Source of the DNA: Micrasema longulum
Taxonomy: Eukaryota > Arthropoda > Insecta > Trichoptera > Brachycentridae
Assembly: GCA_022494885.1 (NCBI GenBank)
Contig: JAGVSM010002776.1
Location: 1 to 64,000, forward strand
Direction: 5' to 3'
Length of the DNA stretch: 64,000 bases
Within the stretch, counting starts at the first letter, position 1; the number at the start of each line of letters is the position of its first letter. The position numbers were made by a program, and so were the translations under genes. The notes under the pieces are model-generated. The model ran no database searches. It worked only from the letters and a program-made list of their open reading frames with translations, and was not told the origin of the DNA. Positions 55,160 through 64,000 of this stretch are shown here, one piece after another.

Positions 55160-56350
55160 AACAGAGAGGGAAGACATGGGAAGTGAATATTGAAGTCAGT
55201 GGCATTTACAGGGTTAATGACCTCTTTCAGTTCATTGACTTCCCAAAAGTCAACAGATGGAAAGAGTCAAGGAAGTGTAGATATAAAAACATAGGGAGAG
55301 TGGTGAATGTTACACTTTGTGTAAAATAATAAAGTACTAATGAGAGATCACAGAATTAAAGATCTTGGGATTATTTGTGACTCTTAACTACTTTTTGAAT
55401 CGCATATCAATTAAATTACCTCCAAAGCATTAAGCATATTAGGTGACATAATTCAAATGAGTAAACCCTTTGATCCAAATGCCCTAATTTTATTATATTA
55501 TACGTTTGTTAGAAGCCATTTGGAATACGCATCTCAGATATGGAATCCCCAGGATGCCATATATATAACAAGAATTGAAAACATTCAGAACAAAATTATA
55601 AAGTACTTAAAATACAAAACCGGTATTTCTTATGGATCAACTCTCGCTGCCTTCACCTACCATGGAATCACTTCTCTACAATACCGTAGAGTGTGTGCGG
55701 ACCAACTACTGCTTTACAAAATTATGGCAGGAATGTGCAAAATTACTTAGTTTAATAACAATACATGTGCCAGCCTGGATTTGTAGACGGTACCACCTGT
55801 CTCATGTACCAATAAGTAAAACAACGTATGTTAAAAATGATTTTTTTCGTAGGACTTTTTTGACTACGCAAACTTCACTCTGTCAGATTTAAAATTTACA
55901 CTAAAAATGCATTATATAACTTGGTAGACATTATATTAATAAATATGTACATCTCGATTCCCCTCCTTGTCCTCTCTTCATGCATCCTTGTCCTAATCCC
56001 GCCCAATTTACACTTTAAATGTTCTTTTTTTTAAATGTATTTTCTTTGATTATAACAAAATGTATACATGAAAATAACATTTTTATGTGTTAAAATTAAT
56101 ATGTATTTTTATAATATATATTATATTTTCTTTACTAACAGTGTACACTTTGTAGAAATCTGTTATTGGTTCTGAGTTTATACACTATATCCATTGGTTT
56201 TTTTAAATGTGTTTACAGAGCTGTTGGTCTCCCAAATAAAATAAAAATAAAATGGCTATTCAAACCAGCCAATGACAAATCGTAAGCCCTGTAAGTGCCT
56301 AGACTTCCATATTCCCTTATCCCTTATCAAAAATATTTTTCCTGTATATA
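55160..56350. repeat. R1 copy split by a LINE insertion
   Basis: 55160-55225 is a minus fragment (GAAGTCAGTGGCATTTACAG). 55227-55330 is a plus fragment (AAAAGTCAACAGATGGAAAG ... GTTACACTTTGTGTAAAAT). The plus unit resumes after the LINE at 56257 with TAAAATGGCTATTCAAACCA and CCAATGACAAATCGTAAGCC, then stops near 56345. The two halves fit the R1 consensus with no missing segment apart from a few bases. Confidence 0.7.
55330..56256 (+). mobile_element. LINE RT C-terminus inserted in R1
   Basis: SKPFDPNALILLYYTFVRSH then LEYASQIWNPQDAIYITRIE, NIQNKIIKYLKY; a frameshift near 55680 moves to LQYRRVCADQLLLYKI and PAWICRRYHLSHVPISKTTY then VKNDFFRRTF. It is the jockey/CR1 thumb and C-terminal block. 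The tail is GGTCTCCCAAATAAAATAAA. Flanks TAAAAT on both sides may be a target duplication within the R1 copy. Confidence 0.8.
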
Positions 56351-56504
56351 TTAAGTTCCCACGTTTACTCTTGTTACTGCCACGTTACGTCCAAATGGAG
56401 AAAACAGGATTCCTGGATTAATATATCCCATAGAATTAAAAACCTTAAGGTATTTATTGTAAATTGATAACCTTAGACATTCAAATGTATCGGGGAGGTA
56501 TTTC

Positions 56505-57515
56505 GTATATGCAGATGATACTCTATCGATATATAATGGTGACAATGAAACCCAACTGCAAAACAACATCAACGAGGATCTGAATAAATTTATGTACTGG
56601 TTTGATAATAACTCATTAACATTAAATACAAATAATAAGAAATATATTATAATAAAACAAAAAAAACAAATGCTTTATAAAACTAAACCTAATAATTAAA
56701 GATGAGCAAATAAAACAAACAGCAAATTTAAAGGACTTGGGTTTGGATGTTGATGACAAATTCGCGTGGACAAAACATATCAAAACAGTTATAAAAAAAC
56801 TTTGTCCAATTATTGGAATTTTGAGAAGAACAGAAGTCTTTAATGCAAGTACAAAGTTAATGATCATACAATGCTTTCATACTTCTACACTTTGTTTATG
56901 GATAAATAATATGGTCGTAATGTAGTTAACAAATGCAAAAATCAATACAAAGAACAACAAATAAAATTTAATTTTAATAAATATAATAGAACCACACATT
57001 TATGTAAATTAATAAAAATGCTCAATTAAGATTAATTAATTTACACAAAAAACGTAAAGATGATATTTAAGATGAAAAAAATAAAAACATATATACAATT
57101 ATTTAATTTAATTTTAACTACAATATACATAAAATAAATACAAGAGCGTCAAATAATTCAACTTGCGAACAACCTAGGACTAACAAAAAAAGAAACAGTT
57201 TTGTGTATACAGCAATAAATTTCTGCAATTCACTTTCTATTGACCTAAAAAATATTAAAAACATAATATGTTACAAGTATATTATACATACTTAAAAAAC
57301 ACTTCAATAAAACAGTTCTTACAGCCCGTTGGACGAGAGATATATGATGTTATTTTATCGACTTTTAATTAAAACTATTGTGTCATAATATATTATATCC
57401 CCTCATACCATTATTTTTGCTGATTAGGAACATTACGCACAAATTAAATATATAATGTAATATAATATGTGAAGTTAAAAACGATGTATTTTTTCATAAA
57501 TAAATAAATCTAAAC
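56505..57515 (+). mobile_element. LINE from YADD to 3' tail
   Basis: FVYADDTLSIYNGDNETQLQ then NNINEDLNKFMYWFDNNSLT and LNTNNKKYIIIK (56505-56660); then LKDLGLDVDDKFAWTKHIKT and KKLCPIIGILRRTEVF; then NTRASNNSTCEQPRTNKKRN and SFVYTAINFCNSLSIDLKNI (57140-57260). The catalytic YADD is intact, with several stops afterwards. Ends AAATAAATAAATCTAAAC. Confidence 0.8.
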
Positions 57516-57519
57516 TAAT

Positions 57520-58298
57520 CTAAAGGAAAATCGAAAAGCGAAAAAATTTAAGCGTAATTTAGAATGTTAAAATTTTCGTATTTTCATATTGTCTTTTGGA
57601 AAAAAAACGTACTTTTGAAATCCAACAGAGATAGGATAACAAAAGAAATGCCACAAGTTTAGTATTACATAGTCAAGTTATATTGGCTTACAATCAAGTA
57701 GTTACAACTTGCAACATGGCGAATGTCAGCCGATAGCTGAGATGATCAAAAATAGAAAAGCAATTTATATTGTACACGCTGCATGCGTTGGTACTCGTAG
57801 TGGCTGCTGAGGACCAACTCTATAAAGAGTTATGGCAAAACCAATACGATGCATAGCAACAGGTATTGACGCAAGCGATGGTACTAACATCGGCGTCGTC
57901 GGAAAAAATACTTTCCGACTTGAAAATGTTTGAAGTTTAAATATACATACGCGAGTTATCTAACGTTACAATACGAGATAGCCAAAATACGAGATAGGTA
58001 GTTACATATATTGGACTGCCAAGAATTGTCAATTTGGAAAAACATATTCCGGCCTTATTGATTAAATTATATTTTTAATTAATAGCGAATTGTAAGGTAG
58101 AAATCAAGAGTTAATTAAATTTGCTAATTACACACAAGGCATTGTAATAATCTAATATGAAGGATCTGAAAACATAATAATTGAATACATGTTATGCAGA
58201 TGCAGATGCAATGTAAGGTACACTCATCATTGCAATCTGAAATTCATAAAATAAATCACGAAACAATGTACGAAATACAAAGTTGCGCAATGTGCATA
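57520..58298. other. Intron 1 start, unassigned
   Basis: 57700-57930 is moderately GC-richer (GGTACTCGTAGTGGCTGCTG) with a small stem AACTCTATAAAGAGTT at 57818. No coding or repeat identity; possibly an intronic enhancer, as intron 1 often carries muscle enhancers, but this is speculation. Confidence 0.3.
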
Positions 58299-58299
58299 C

Positions 58300-58416
58300 C
58301 CTCGTGATGATGAGAGGAGTGTCAATATCGGAACCTCCCACGAGGCGTAGTCCCCAACTCAGGTCTGTCCTTTCTCTCCTCAGATGGACAACCATGGTAT
58401 GCACTTTTCCCCCCAT
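58300..58416 (-). CDS. Zasp66: Exon 1 (coding): start of Zasp66-like PDZ domain
   Basis: The exon encodes residues 1-39, MGGKVHTMVV... through WGLRLVGGSD and PLIITR. The carboxylate-binding loop of a PDZ domain is visible as W21-G22-L23-R24. The ATG at 58416-58414 is favoured because an in-frame TGA lies ten codons upstream (58446-58444), the ATG is followed by G, and the PDZ first strand begins immediately after it. The exon ends in phase 0 at AGG, followed by a GTATGC donor (GT at 58299-58298). Reading past the donor gives a non-PDZ sequence, which supports splicing there. It is an isolated, moderately GC-rich island next to AT-rich intron 1. What is seen is half a PDZ fold; the Zasp assignment comes from exon 2. 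Confidence 0.75.
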
Positions 58417-58990
58417 TACTCCTTTTGGGATCGACGTAAGTACTCAATGAACAGAAAGGTCGTATATTTTCTTCGGTTCGTTACTACAACTAAATGAAGC
58501 ACTCTTTCCTCGTTACTCGTACCTAATTACTCGATGCACTAAACGCCGCAAAAGCACATAAATGTCGTGTTTACAGATAAAGAGATCATTTCGCGCCGAG
58601 ACCAGAGCGTCGCAAAAGGAAAACTCGCCCAGCCGTCAATGGGCGTCGCGGCGCTCGCTAACTCTCGGTGCGTACGTAGGAGCGCCGGTATGCAACGGTG
58701 AGCCAACTGAAGCGGTCACTACACGCTCACTAGGTAAGTACTTCGGCCAGCGGAATATGGGTTAAAAGCGGCCAGGAATAACCGCGACCGCCAGCCGTCG
58801 ATATGATTTTTCCTAATTCAAAGTTCGGATTTCAAAATGATATATCTGGCAATCCGCACGGTCGGAGTCTGTACTGCAGCGAAAACAGAGTACTGATGCG
58901 GTGCACTCGGCAGATTTAGAATATTGCAGCGATCGGACCGGCGAGGGAGACGGCCACGAGGACAGAGAGGGGGAAGAGAAACGCCATTAA
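58417..58990 (-). promoter_or_regulatory. Putative promoter and 5' leader of the Zasp66-like gene
   Basis: Directly upstream of the start codon on the minus strand, 58560-58990 is strikingly richer in G+C and CpG than the surrounding ~70 percent AT DNA (for example GCGTCGCGGCGCTCGC near 58645). This is what an unmethylated promoter or a 5' untranslated exon would look like. Short plus-strand reading frames cross it (58562-58765), but the protein is Arg-rich and family-less, so I read it as leader or promoter DNA. I see no clear TATA box at a convincing distance and cannot place the transcription start. Muscle regulators such as MEF2 would be expected for a Zasp gene, but I could not identify a perfect MEF2 site. 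Confidence 0.4.
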
Positions 58991-60940
58991 ACTATCTGCA
59001 CGTCGAACACAAATGCATCTATTGTTAAATTGAACATAATTGATAATACGTCAATACAATATCTGTAACTTAAAGCTGAAATGTTGGAAGTCACATTTGG
59101 TAAACTGTTCAATAGAGCGGTTTGAAGTTGTAAAACTGTTTCAAATGTATCTGTAGAAGTAAAAACACATTTTTTTTCTGTTTTTTTAAAATTAATATGC
59201 TTTTGATTAGAATATTCAATAAAAAAAACATTTAAAGTGTGGACTATCAAATAACAATGGGACTTCAATGTTCTTTGTTCTAACCGCCCGGTCCAGCACT
59301 AATTCCTCCTCGGACTTTAGTATTAAAAGTAATGTAAAATATAGAATGATAAACAATGTATTTCTAAAACTTTTTTTAGGCAAAAAGGTTAAATTACGTG
59401 CCATTAACGATTTATAAAAATAACAAGTATCTAAAATTTAATGAAATAATATTGATAACAAAAAAAACCGTAATTAAAAGTTAATATTATGTGAAAAAAA
59501 GCAAAGTAAAATTATGAAATTAACGGCAAAAGAAATGACATAGTGGTTAATTATGGTTGATAATGACACAAAGACTTAATCTTCTGTAAAATCCCTCGCT
59601 GCGTCAGAGGTAGTGTGTTATAAAAATTGTGGAATATATTCGGTATCCACTGCTTTAAAGCAGTATTAATACCAGCAAACTGTTGAATTTTGTTGAAAGC
59701 ATTAGTATTATTACTGCACTACTGGTGTTTTGGAACAAGTTATTTCAGTAGTGGTATACCGGAGGAATCCATTGTTTTTAGCATCAATGTAATCTGAATA
59801 TATGAACAAAATGACATTGATAACTCATTTCGCAAAAAATGTGACTTCTAGCCTTTCAGCTTTAAGGTACAGATATATTCTGGTATCGTGATGCGAAATA
59901 ATGTTGGTTATCAGCGAGTTGTTTGGAATAACTAATTAGATACTGAGTGTGTAACATGCTTTAAAACTGCATACTTTGTTTAAAGTATAGATAAAAAATG
60001 AAGAAATCTTCATGTTGAGTATTTTAATCTAATTAAATTAATTACAACATAAGTACATAGTATATACAAATGTACTAGGTCTAGGTATTAGCGGCGGGAC
60101 TAGAAAGACTAAAAACCATTAGGAAGTCAGAAAAATATCATAAATAAGCACTAAGACAGTCTGTTTTGTGTAGGAAGATATTTCAAAAGTTGATGTTACT
60201 GGCCAAAGCCACTCCCGAGTATTCGAGATGATTTGGGAGCTGAAAGAATAAATAGATATATCCGCACGCATTAAAATGTTATCGAGAGTTGAATTCGATT
60301 CTCTCAAAATAATATCGGCATTCGTATGACTAAAATCGACGGAAATAAACGGCCAGCTACAATATTCGCTTTTAAATTCATCAGAACCGAGACTTAACTA
60401 AGCGTTTGAGTCGCTGTCGTATTTATTATTTTCGTTCTTTATAATTATTTGATGTCTCCTTTCTCACCACAAATATTTTATAATGCTGATATTGTATTTT
60501 ATAATTTTATCGTCTGAATCGTACATCTCAGGTAAACATACATATAATAAAATAAAGTTTTTCTAGCGAGCACGTGAAAGAATTTATAATACACAGTAAA
60601 TAAAAACTAATTTCACGTAATTTTAAAATTATTTGTCTCAATCATAAATAATTGTCCATTGGCGGGGAAATTATTGACTCAGTAAAATATCGTTTCATTA
60701 TTAAATTTGTTTGAAGTTGAAACACGGGTTCTAAGTAGCAGTGACTATTCTTTAGAGTTGTTACTGTGTCCGGAGTATGAACGGATAAATATTACAGTTC
60801 TGTGTGTGTGCTGTGCAATAGAACCAGAATCCCGAACGACTGTTTTCAGGAAAAAACACCGAAAAAGATAATCGAGTCATGAAATGTCCGCCTTGTAGTG
60901 TAGTTAATCTGGGAAGGTTGCCATTAAACACATAATAATT
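58990..60940. other. Upstream intergenic DNA, no gene seen
   Basis: Minus-strand frames of 62-93 codons here are unremarkable. A palindrome ACTGCTTTAAAGCAGT lies at 59649. No second gene was found upstream of the Zasp promoter. Confidence 0.4.
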
Positions 60941-60944
60941 TTAC

Positions 60945-61082
60945 ATAACACCATAATAGGACACTCAGGTTTGAGAAAAAATACATTTAATTTATGTGTG
61001 CTCATTGGAAATTGAACCCGAAACCTTCAGTGTGTGAGTCAAGCGTCTTAATCAATACACCACGGAAACGGAAGGCCTGTTT
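60945..61082 (-). mobile_element. SINE family S2, diverged
   Basis: CACTCAGGTTTGAGAAAAAA, GAAATTGAACCCGAAACCTT, GAGTCAAGCGTCTTAATCAA then TACACCACGG. Confidence 0.7.
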
Positions 61083-61089
61083 TAAAGGC

Positions 61090-61228
61090 TGTATTGCATT
61101 GAAGTATTTTATTGTCCTTGGACTAGCACTTGAAGCAAAAGACTGATCACCTTACCTTCCTGTAACATATACAGTGCTCTATGCACCATAGGGTGTGGAA
61201 AAGAGTTAGATGATGATGATGAGTATTC
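61090..61228 (+). mobile_element. SINE family S1, 3' half
   Basis: TTGTCCTTGGACTAGCACTT, AAGACTGATCACCTTACCTT, CAGTGCTCTATGCACCATAG and the tail GATGATGATGAG. It abuts a minus-oriented S2 copy ending at 61080. Confidence 0.75.
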
Positions 61229-61229
61229 T

Positions 61230-62035
61230 GTACCGAATGTATTCATTGGGACGAGACAAAGGAGTTGGCGAAGGATAGGGTTGAATACTAATGACTTGTG
61301 GCAGACACTAAAGGCGGTAAAAAAAATGTAACTGCTGTTTAAAAACAGTTACTACAGTTATAATATCTCAAGGAAGAAGTACACACACATATACGCATGA
61401 CATCTCCCCGACCCGTCTCCACTTCACCCCACACTCGCGCAGCCCTGTTCTTTTGTCCATGAGTATCTTGAAACCGAAAGTTTAAACAGCACAAAGTCGT
61501 TACCGTTAAAAAAGAACACAAAAAACTGAAGGTGTTTCCGCAACGAAGTAGCAAATTAAACTGAAATAGTGTCATCACCAGTTGTAATCTTTAAGACCTT
61601 AAAAAAAGGTAAAACTTCACGGTTGTAAAAAAAATATGTTTCAAAGAAACCCTGTTTAAATGTTCCTAGGTTTTGATTTTTAAGTTTTTAACCCCTCCAT
61701 CCAGAATCCATACAATATTATCGAAATTTACAGTAATGAGGGACTTAATCAGCTTACAATTTCTTTAAATGCCGTTCGATCCTTTTTGATAATAATTCAT
61801 TCTTAGCACCTCATAAACACACATGGCTTGAAAAATTAATACCATATTTTAAAAAGGCTTTTATATTTTATATGATAACACATTGACGAAGTAATATAAA
61901 AATTATGCATCGTTTACTAAGTGGCTCAATTTTAGTGTAAGTTTCCATAAATGATGTTAGTAAAGAAATCCACCCAATTCAAATAACACATATTCACATT
62001 TTTGCTCTGAATGTTTCTTGTATACCTATACAATA
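61230..62035. other. Upstream intergenic DNA, no gene seen
   Basis: A pyrimidine/GC patch at 61395-61450 (CATCTCCCCGACCCGTCTCC) stands out but has no assignment. 62405-62740 and 63170-63765 are AT-rich with nothing recognised. Confidence 0.35.
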
Positions 62036-62036
62036 T

Positions 62037-62067
<31 letters not shown>

Positions 62068-62405
62068 CGGACAAAGTCCATTATAAACATTACAATTAAA
62101 AGAAATTTTTACAAAGGAATAAAAAAATATAAGGAACAGAAATAAGCAGCAAAGACAGATGATAGATTTTTTAGATTAAGTAAAAAGCATAGGCTAACTA
62201 TACAGATTCTTTAGCTGATTTGTAAAGAAAGACATCCTTACACCATAATAATCAAGATCTTGATGATCGTTCACCCGCCTGATCATTCTGGGCAAAGGCG
62301 ACTGTGCACCATAATTGGTCCTGTAGTGACCGAGGAAAAGCATTTCATTATTTCTTAGTCTACGGGTGGGAACGTTAAAAAGAATCTTTTGCAAAATTTC
62401 AGGGT
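62037..62405 (-). mobile_element. LINE C-terminus and (TTTA)8 tail
   Basis: The tail (TTTA)n at 62037-62066 precedes GGACAAAGTCC. Minus strand: ILFNVPTRRLRNNEMLFLGH then YRTNYGAQSPLPRMIRRVND. Same family as 18040-18706 and 42912-43262, with one intact 66-codon frame. Confidence 0.8.
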
Positions 62406-62739
62406 AATTGATAATTTAGCGTGGGTAATGTCTCTATTTGCATTTAATAAATGTTTCAAGGCCAAAAATATTAATGTTACACCATGAAAAAATACATTAA
62501 ATAATAATTCAAAAAATCTATAAACGTTTCAGAAAAACTGTATTTTTTTGTTTCTTAATTAAGAAAAAATAATAATATTAAATCAGTGGGAAAGCCTTCA
62601 TAATTTCTCATAAAGAATTAACACATGAAAATGTTCATTAAAGAAGGAGAAGAATCTTTAACTTTAACAGTTTTGAAACTTAATTTCAAATATTATTTTT
62701 TTTATTAAAACCAAAATAACAAATTAAATTGGGACAACA

Positions 62740-63165
62740 TCACTGGTGTGCAAGATGTCCATCTTCAAATTGATCATGTTCAACTGATTTACATCTATAA
62801 TATCTTACGATAGTAAATTCACCTTTGAGAAAAAAAAAAATAGTAAAAAAACAGAATTTTGGAAAAAAATTGATCGGAACCAGCATGAACACGATCACAA
62901 TACTAGAGAAAAGAACAAAATTAGACTTCCATTTAGGAAAAAGGCAAAGTCACAAAATTCAATTTTATTTAAAGCAATTAAAAAGTATTACGAAATGGAA
63001 AAAAATATTTATGAAGAAAAAAACATATCAAAATTTAAAATAATGGTCAAGACATATGTGATAAACAATTTATAAATTAAATATATTTGCAATGTTATTA
63101 TTAGAACACACATAACAATATGTATGATATGTGTGCCCTACTTTAAGATTTAAATAAAAAAAAAT
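62740..63165 (+). mobile_element. LINE C-terminus
   Basis: RNQHEHDHNTREKNKIRLPF then RKKAKSQNSILFKAIKKYYE matches 19310-19400 (TRNKHEVRLPFRRKTRTQNS). It belongs to the same family as 19065-19672, is 5' truncated and Lys-enriched through AT drift, and ends AAATAAAAAAAAATAAATG. Confidence 0.7.
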
Positions 63166-63769
63166 AAATGTACTGAGAGAGACACATTACTGCCGACTAC
63201 AAAAAAACTTAGGTGTCCATTTGGTGAATAATCTTCGAGCACTTTGAACACCACTCAATAAAATAATATTATTTATAGGTGGAGTATTATGTATTAGAAA
63301 TTCATTTGTACTCTTAAAACGTAAACCTGGTTTCATGAATATTGTCGATATTTTAAAAATATATGAAGGTGCAGCGATTTAATTTTTTTACTGGTAAAAT
63401 GCGAAAGTGAAAAACTCGATTTCAAGATGACCATTTTAGCTTTGACGATACATTCTTCTGACTTATTTTCATCAATCTTCAAGGTCTGCCAACATCAGAT
63501 GGATGTGTTTATACTTTAGAAATAAACTATTGGCAAGTATTGCTGGGTGAGCCGTGAGTTTTACTAACGATGCATTGACTATTGACAACTCGTGACGAAT
63601 TATAAACCATGACATAAATACTTCGATGACACGGTAGAAAAACAAATCTTATAAAAATTTTGCTACACTGTTATAAAATACCAAATGTCGATAAAAACCA
63701 AACTGCTAAAAATACGCCGGTCAAATTTACTAACAACCGCTTAAAATAAATAATTTATGTAAATCGTTA

Positions 63770-64000
63770 TCATTATCATTTTCTTATCCGCACCACCCGG
63801 TGGTGCATAAAACACTACATTTATACTCTAACGCAGCGTATCATACACGATACACGAGGGCAAAATAAGCAATCAGTCTCAAGCTTCAGATTCACTCAAG
63901 GGACTTCGAAACATTACAGTGAAAATCACATATTGTAAAGTTATTCCATATCGACTCCGTCGGAAATCGAATTCCACACATCTAGCATGGTGAGCAAATG
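63770..64000 (-). mobile_element. SINE family S1, running off the window
   Basis: CACCACCCGGTGGTGCATAA, AACGCAGCGTATCATACACG and AAATCGAATTCCACACATCT. The head is cut by the right window edge at GTGAGCAAATG. Confidence 0.75.

Larger units (their letters stand above)
29682..58416 (-). other. Zasp66: Gene locus: Zasp66-like PDZ protein, 5' part (exons 1-5)
   Basis: Five minus-strand exons form one model. Lengths are 117, 149, 90, 114 and 220 nt, total 690 nt (230 codons). Junction phases agree at every step (0, 2/1, 2/1, 2/1), every donor begins GT, every acceptor ends AG, and no internal stop appears. The product has an N-terminal PDZ domain (residues ~4-88) followed by a Pro/Ser/Gly-rich linker. 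Zasp proteins of the ALP/Enigma family bind alpha-actinin at muscle Z-discs through the PDZ domain; this is family knowledge. The frame stays open at the exon 5 donor, so the Zasp-motif region and any LIM domains would be encoded further left. Introns are about 18.8, 2.0, 2.1 and 5.2 kb, loaded with LINE and SINE debris. The symbol is assigned from memory of the family; another Zasp paralog such as Zasp67 is possible. Confidence 0.6.

Noticed and set aside
58562..58765. Plus-strand 67-codon protein in the promoter region
   Set aside because: GC-rich, Arg/Ser-rich chance frame without homology, opposite to the Zasp-like gene.
62037..62068. Telomere- or satellite-like array
   Set aside because: A plain (TTTA)n LINE tail; no TTAGG repeats are present in the window.
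62825..63043. Lys-rich 72-codon gene
   Set aside because: The C-terminal part aligns with LINE residues at 19310-19400. The first part is AT-rich out-of-context sequence.

Overview
This window looks like AT-rich intronic DNA from an arthropod, most likely an insect. The evidence is one spliced muscle-type PDZ gene, many decayed non-LTR retrotransposons (LINEs), several tRNA-derived SINE families, fold-back elements, and no operon-like coding. Lepidoptera is possible from the style of the LINE and SINE remnants, but the sequence alone does not fix the order.

Host gene. Five exons on the minus strand (58416-58300, 39521-39373, 37383-37294, 35187-35074, 29901-29682) join in phase with GT-AG borders into exactly 690 nt, or 230 codons. 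They encode a start Met, a PDZ domain of the Zasp/ALP-Enigma type (WGLR loop, LRHEDAQ helix) and a Pro/Ser/Gly-rich linker. The best match is the insect Z-disc protein Zasp66. The reading frame is open at the last donor, so the 3' part of the gene lies below 29682, probably off the left edge. Positions 1-29681 are then most simply the next intron, and intron 1 is about 18.8 kb. The GC-rich stretch 58560-58990 probably holds the promoter and 5' leader.

Repeats. (a) A ~400-bp family, called R1 here, occurs in about 16 full, partial, dimeric or head-to-head copies. (b) More than 20 LINE fragments occur: RT motifs at 21920-22440, 28690-29520, 41870-42060 and 56505-56930; a 293-codon open piece at 40359-41240; an R1-clade-like zinc-knuckle tail at 5503-6084; RTE-like tails at 2290, 10680 and 37500-38480. 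(c) Four tRNA-derived SINE families (S1-S4) are present. (d) Fold-back or TIR elements lie at 53998-54420, 44055-44303 and 34070-34980. (e) Minisatellites lie at 30631-30855 and 48772-49035.

Most interesting. Three unlinked loci (31348-31390, 43951-43994, 50141-50192) share a hammerhead-ribozyme-like layout. LINE 3' ends of several families repeatedly carry a short palindrome next to a TAAA-type tail. R1 shows junctions that suggest a tandem-capable, inversion-prone repeat. I found no other host gene, no convincing functional tRNA or rRNA, no CRISPR and no intact transposase. All alignments were made by eye.
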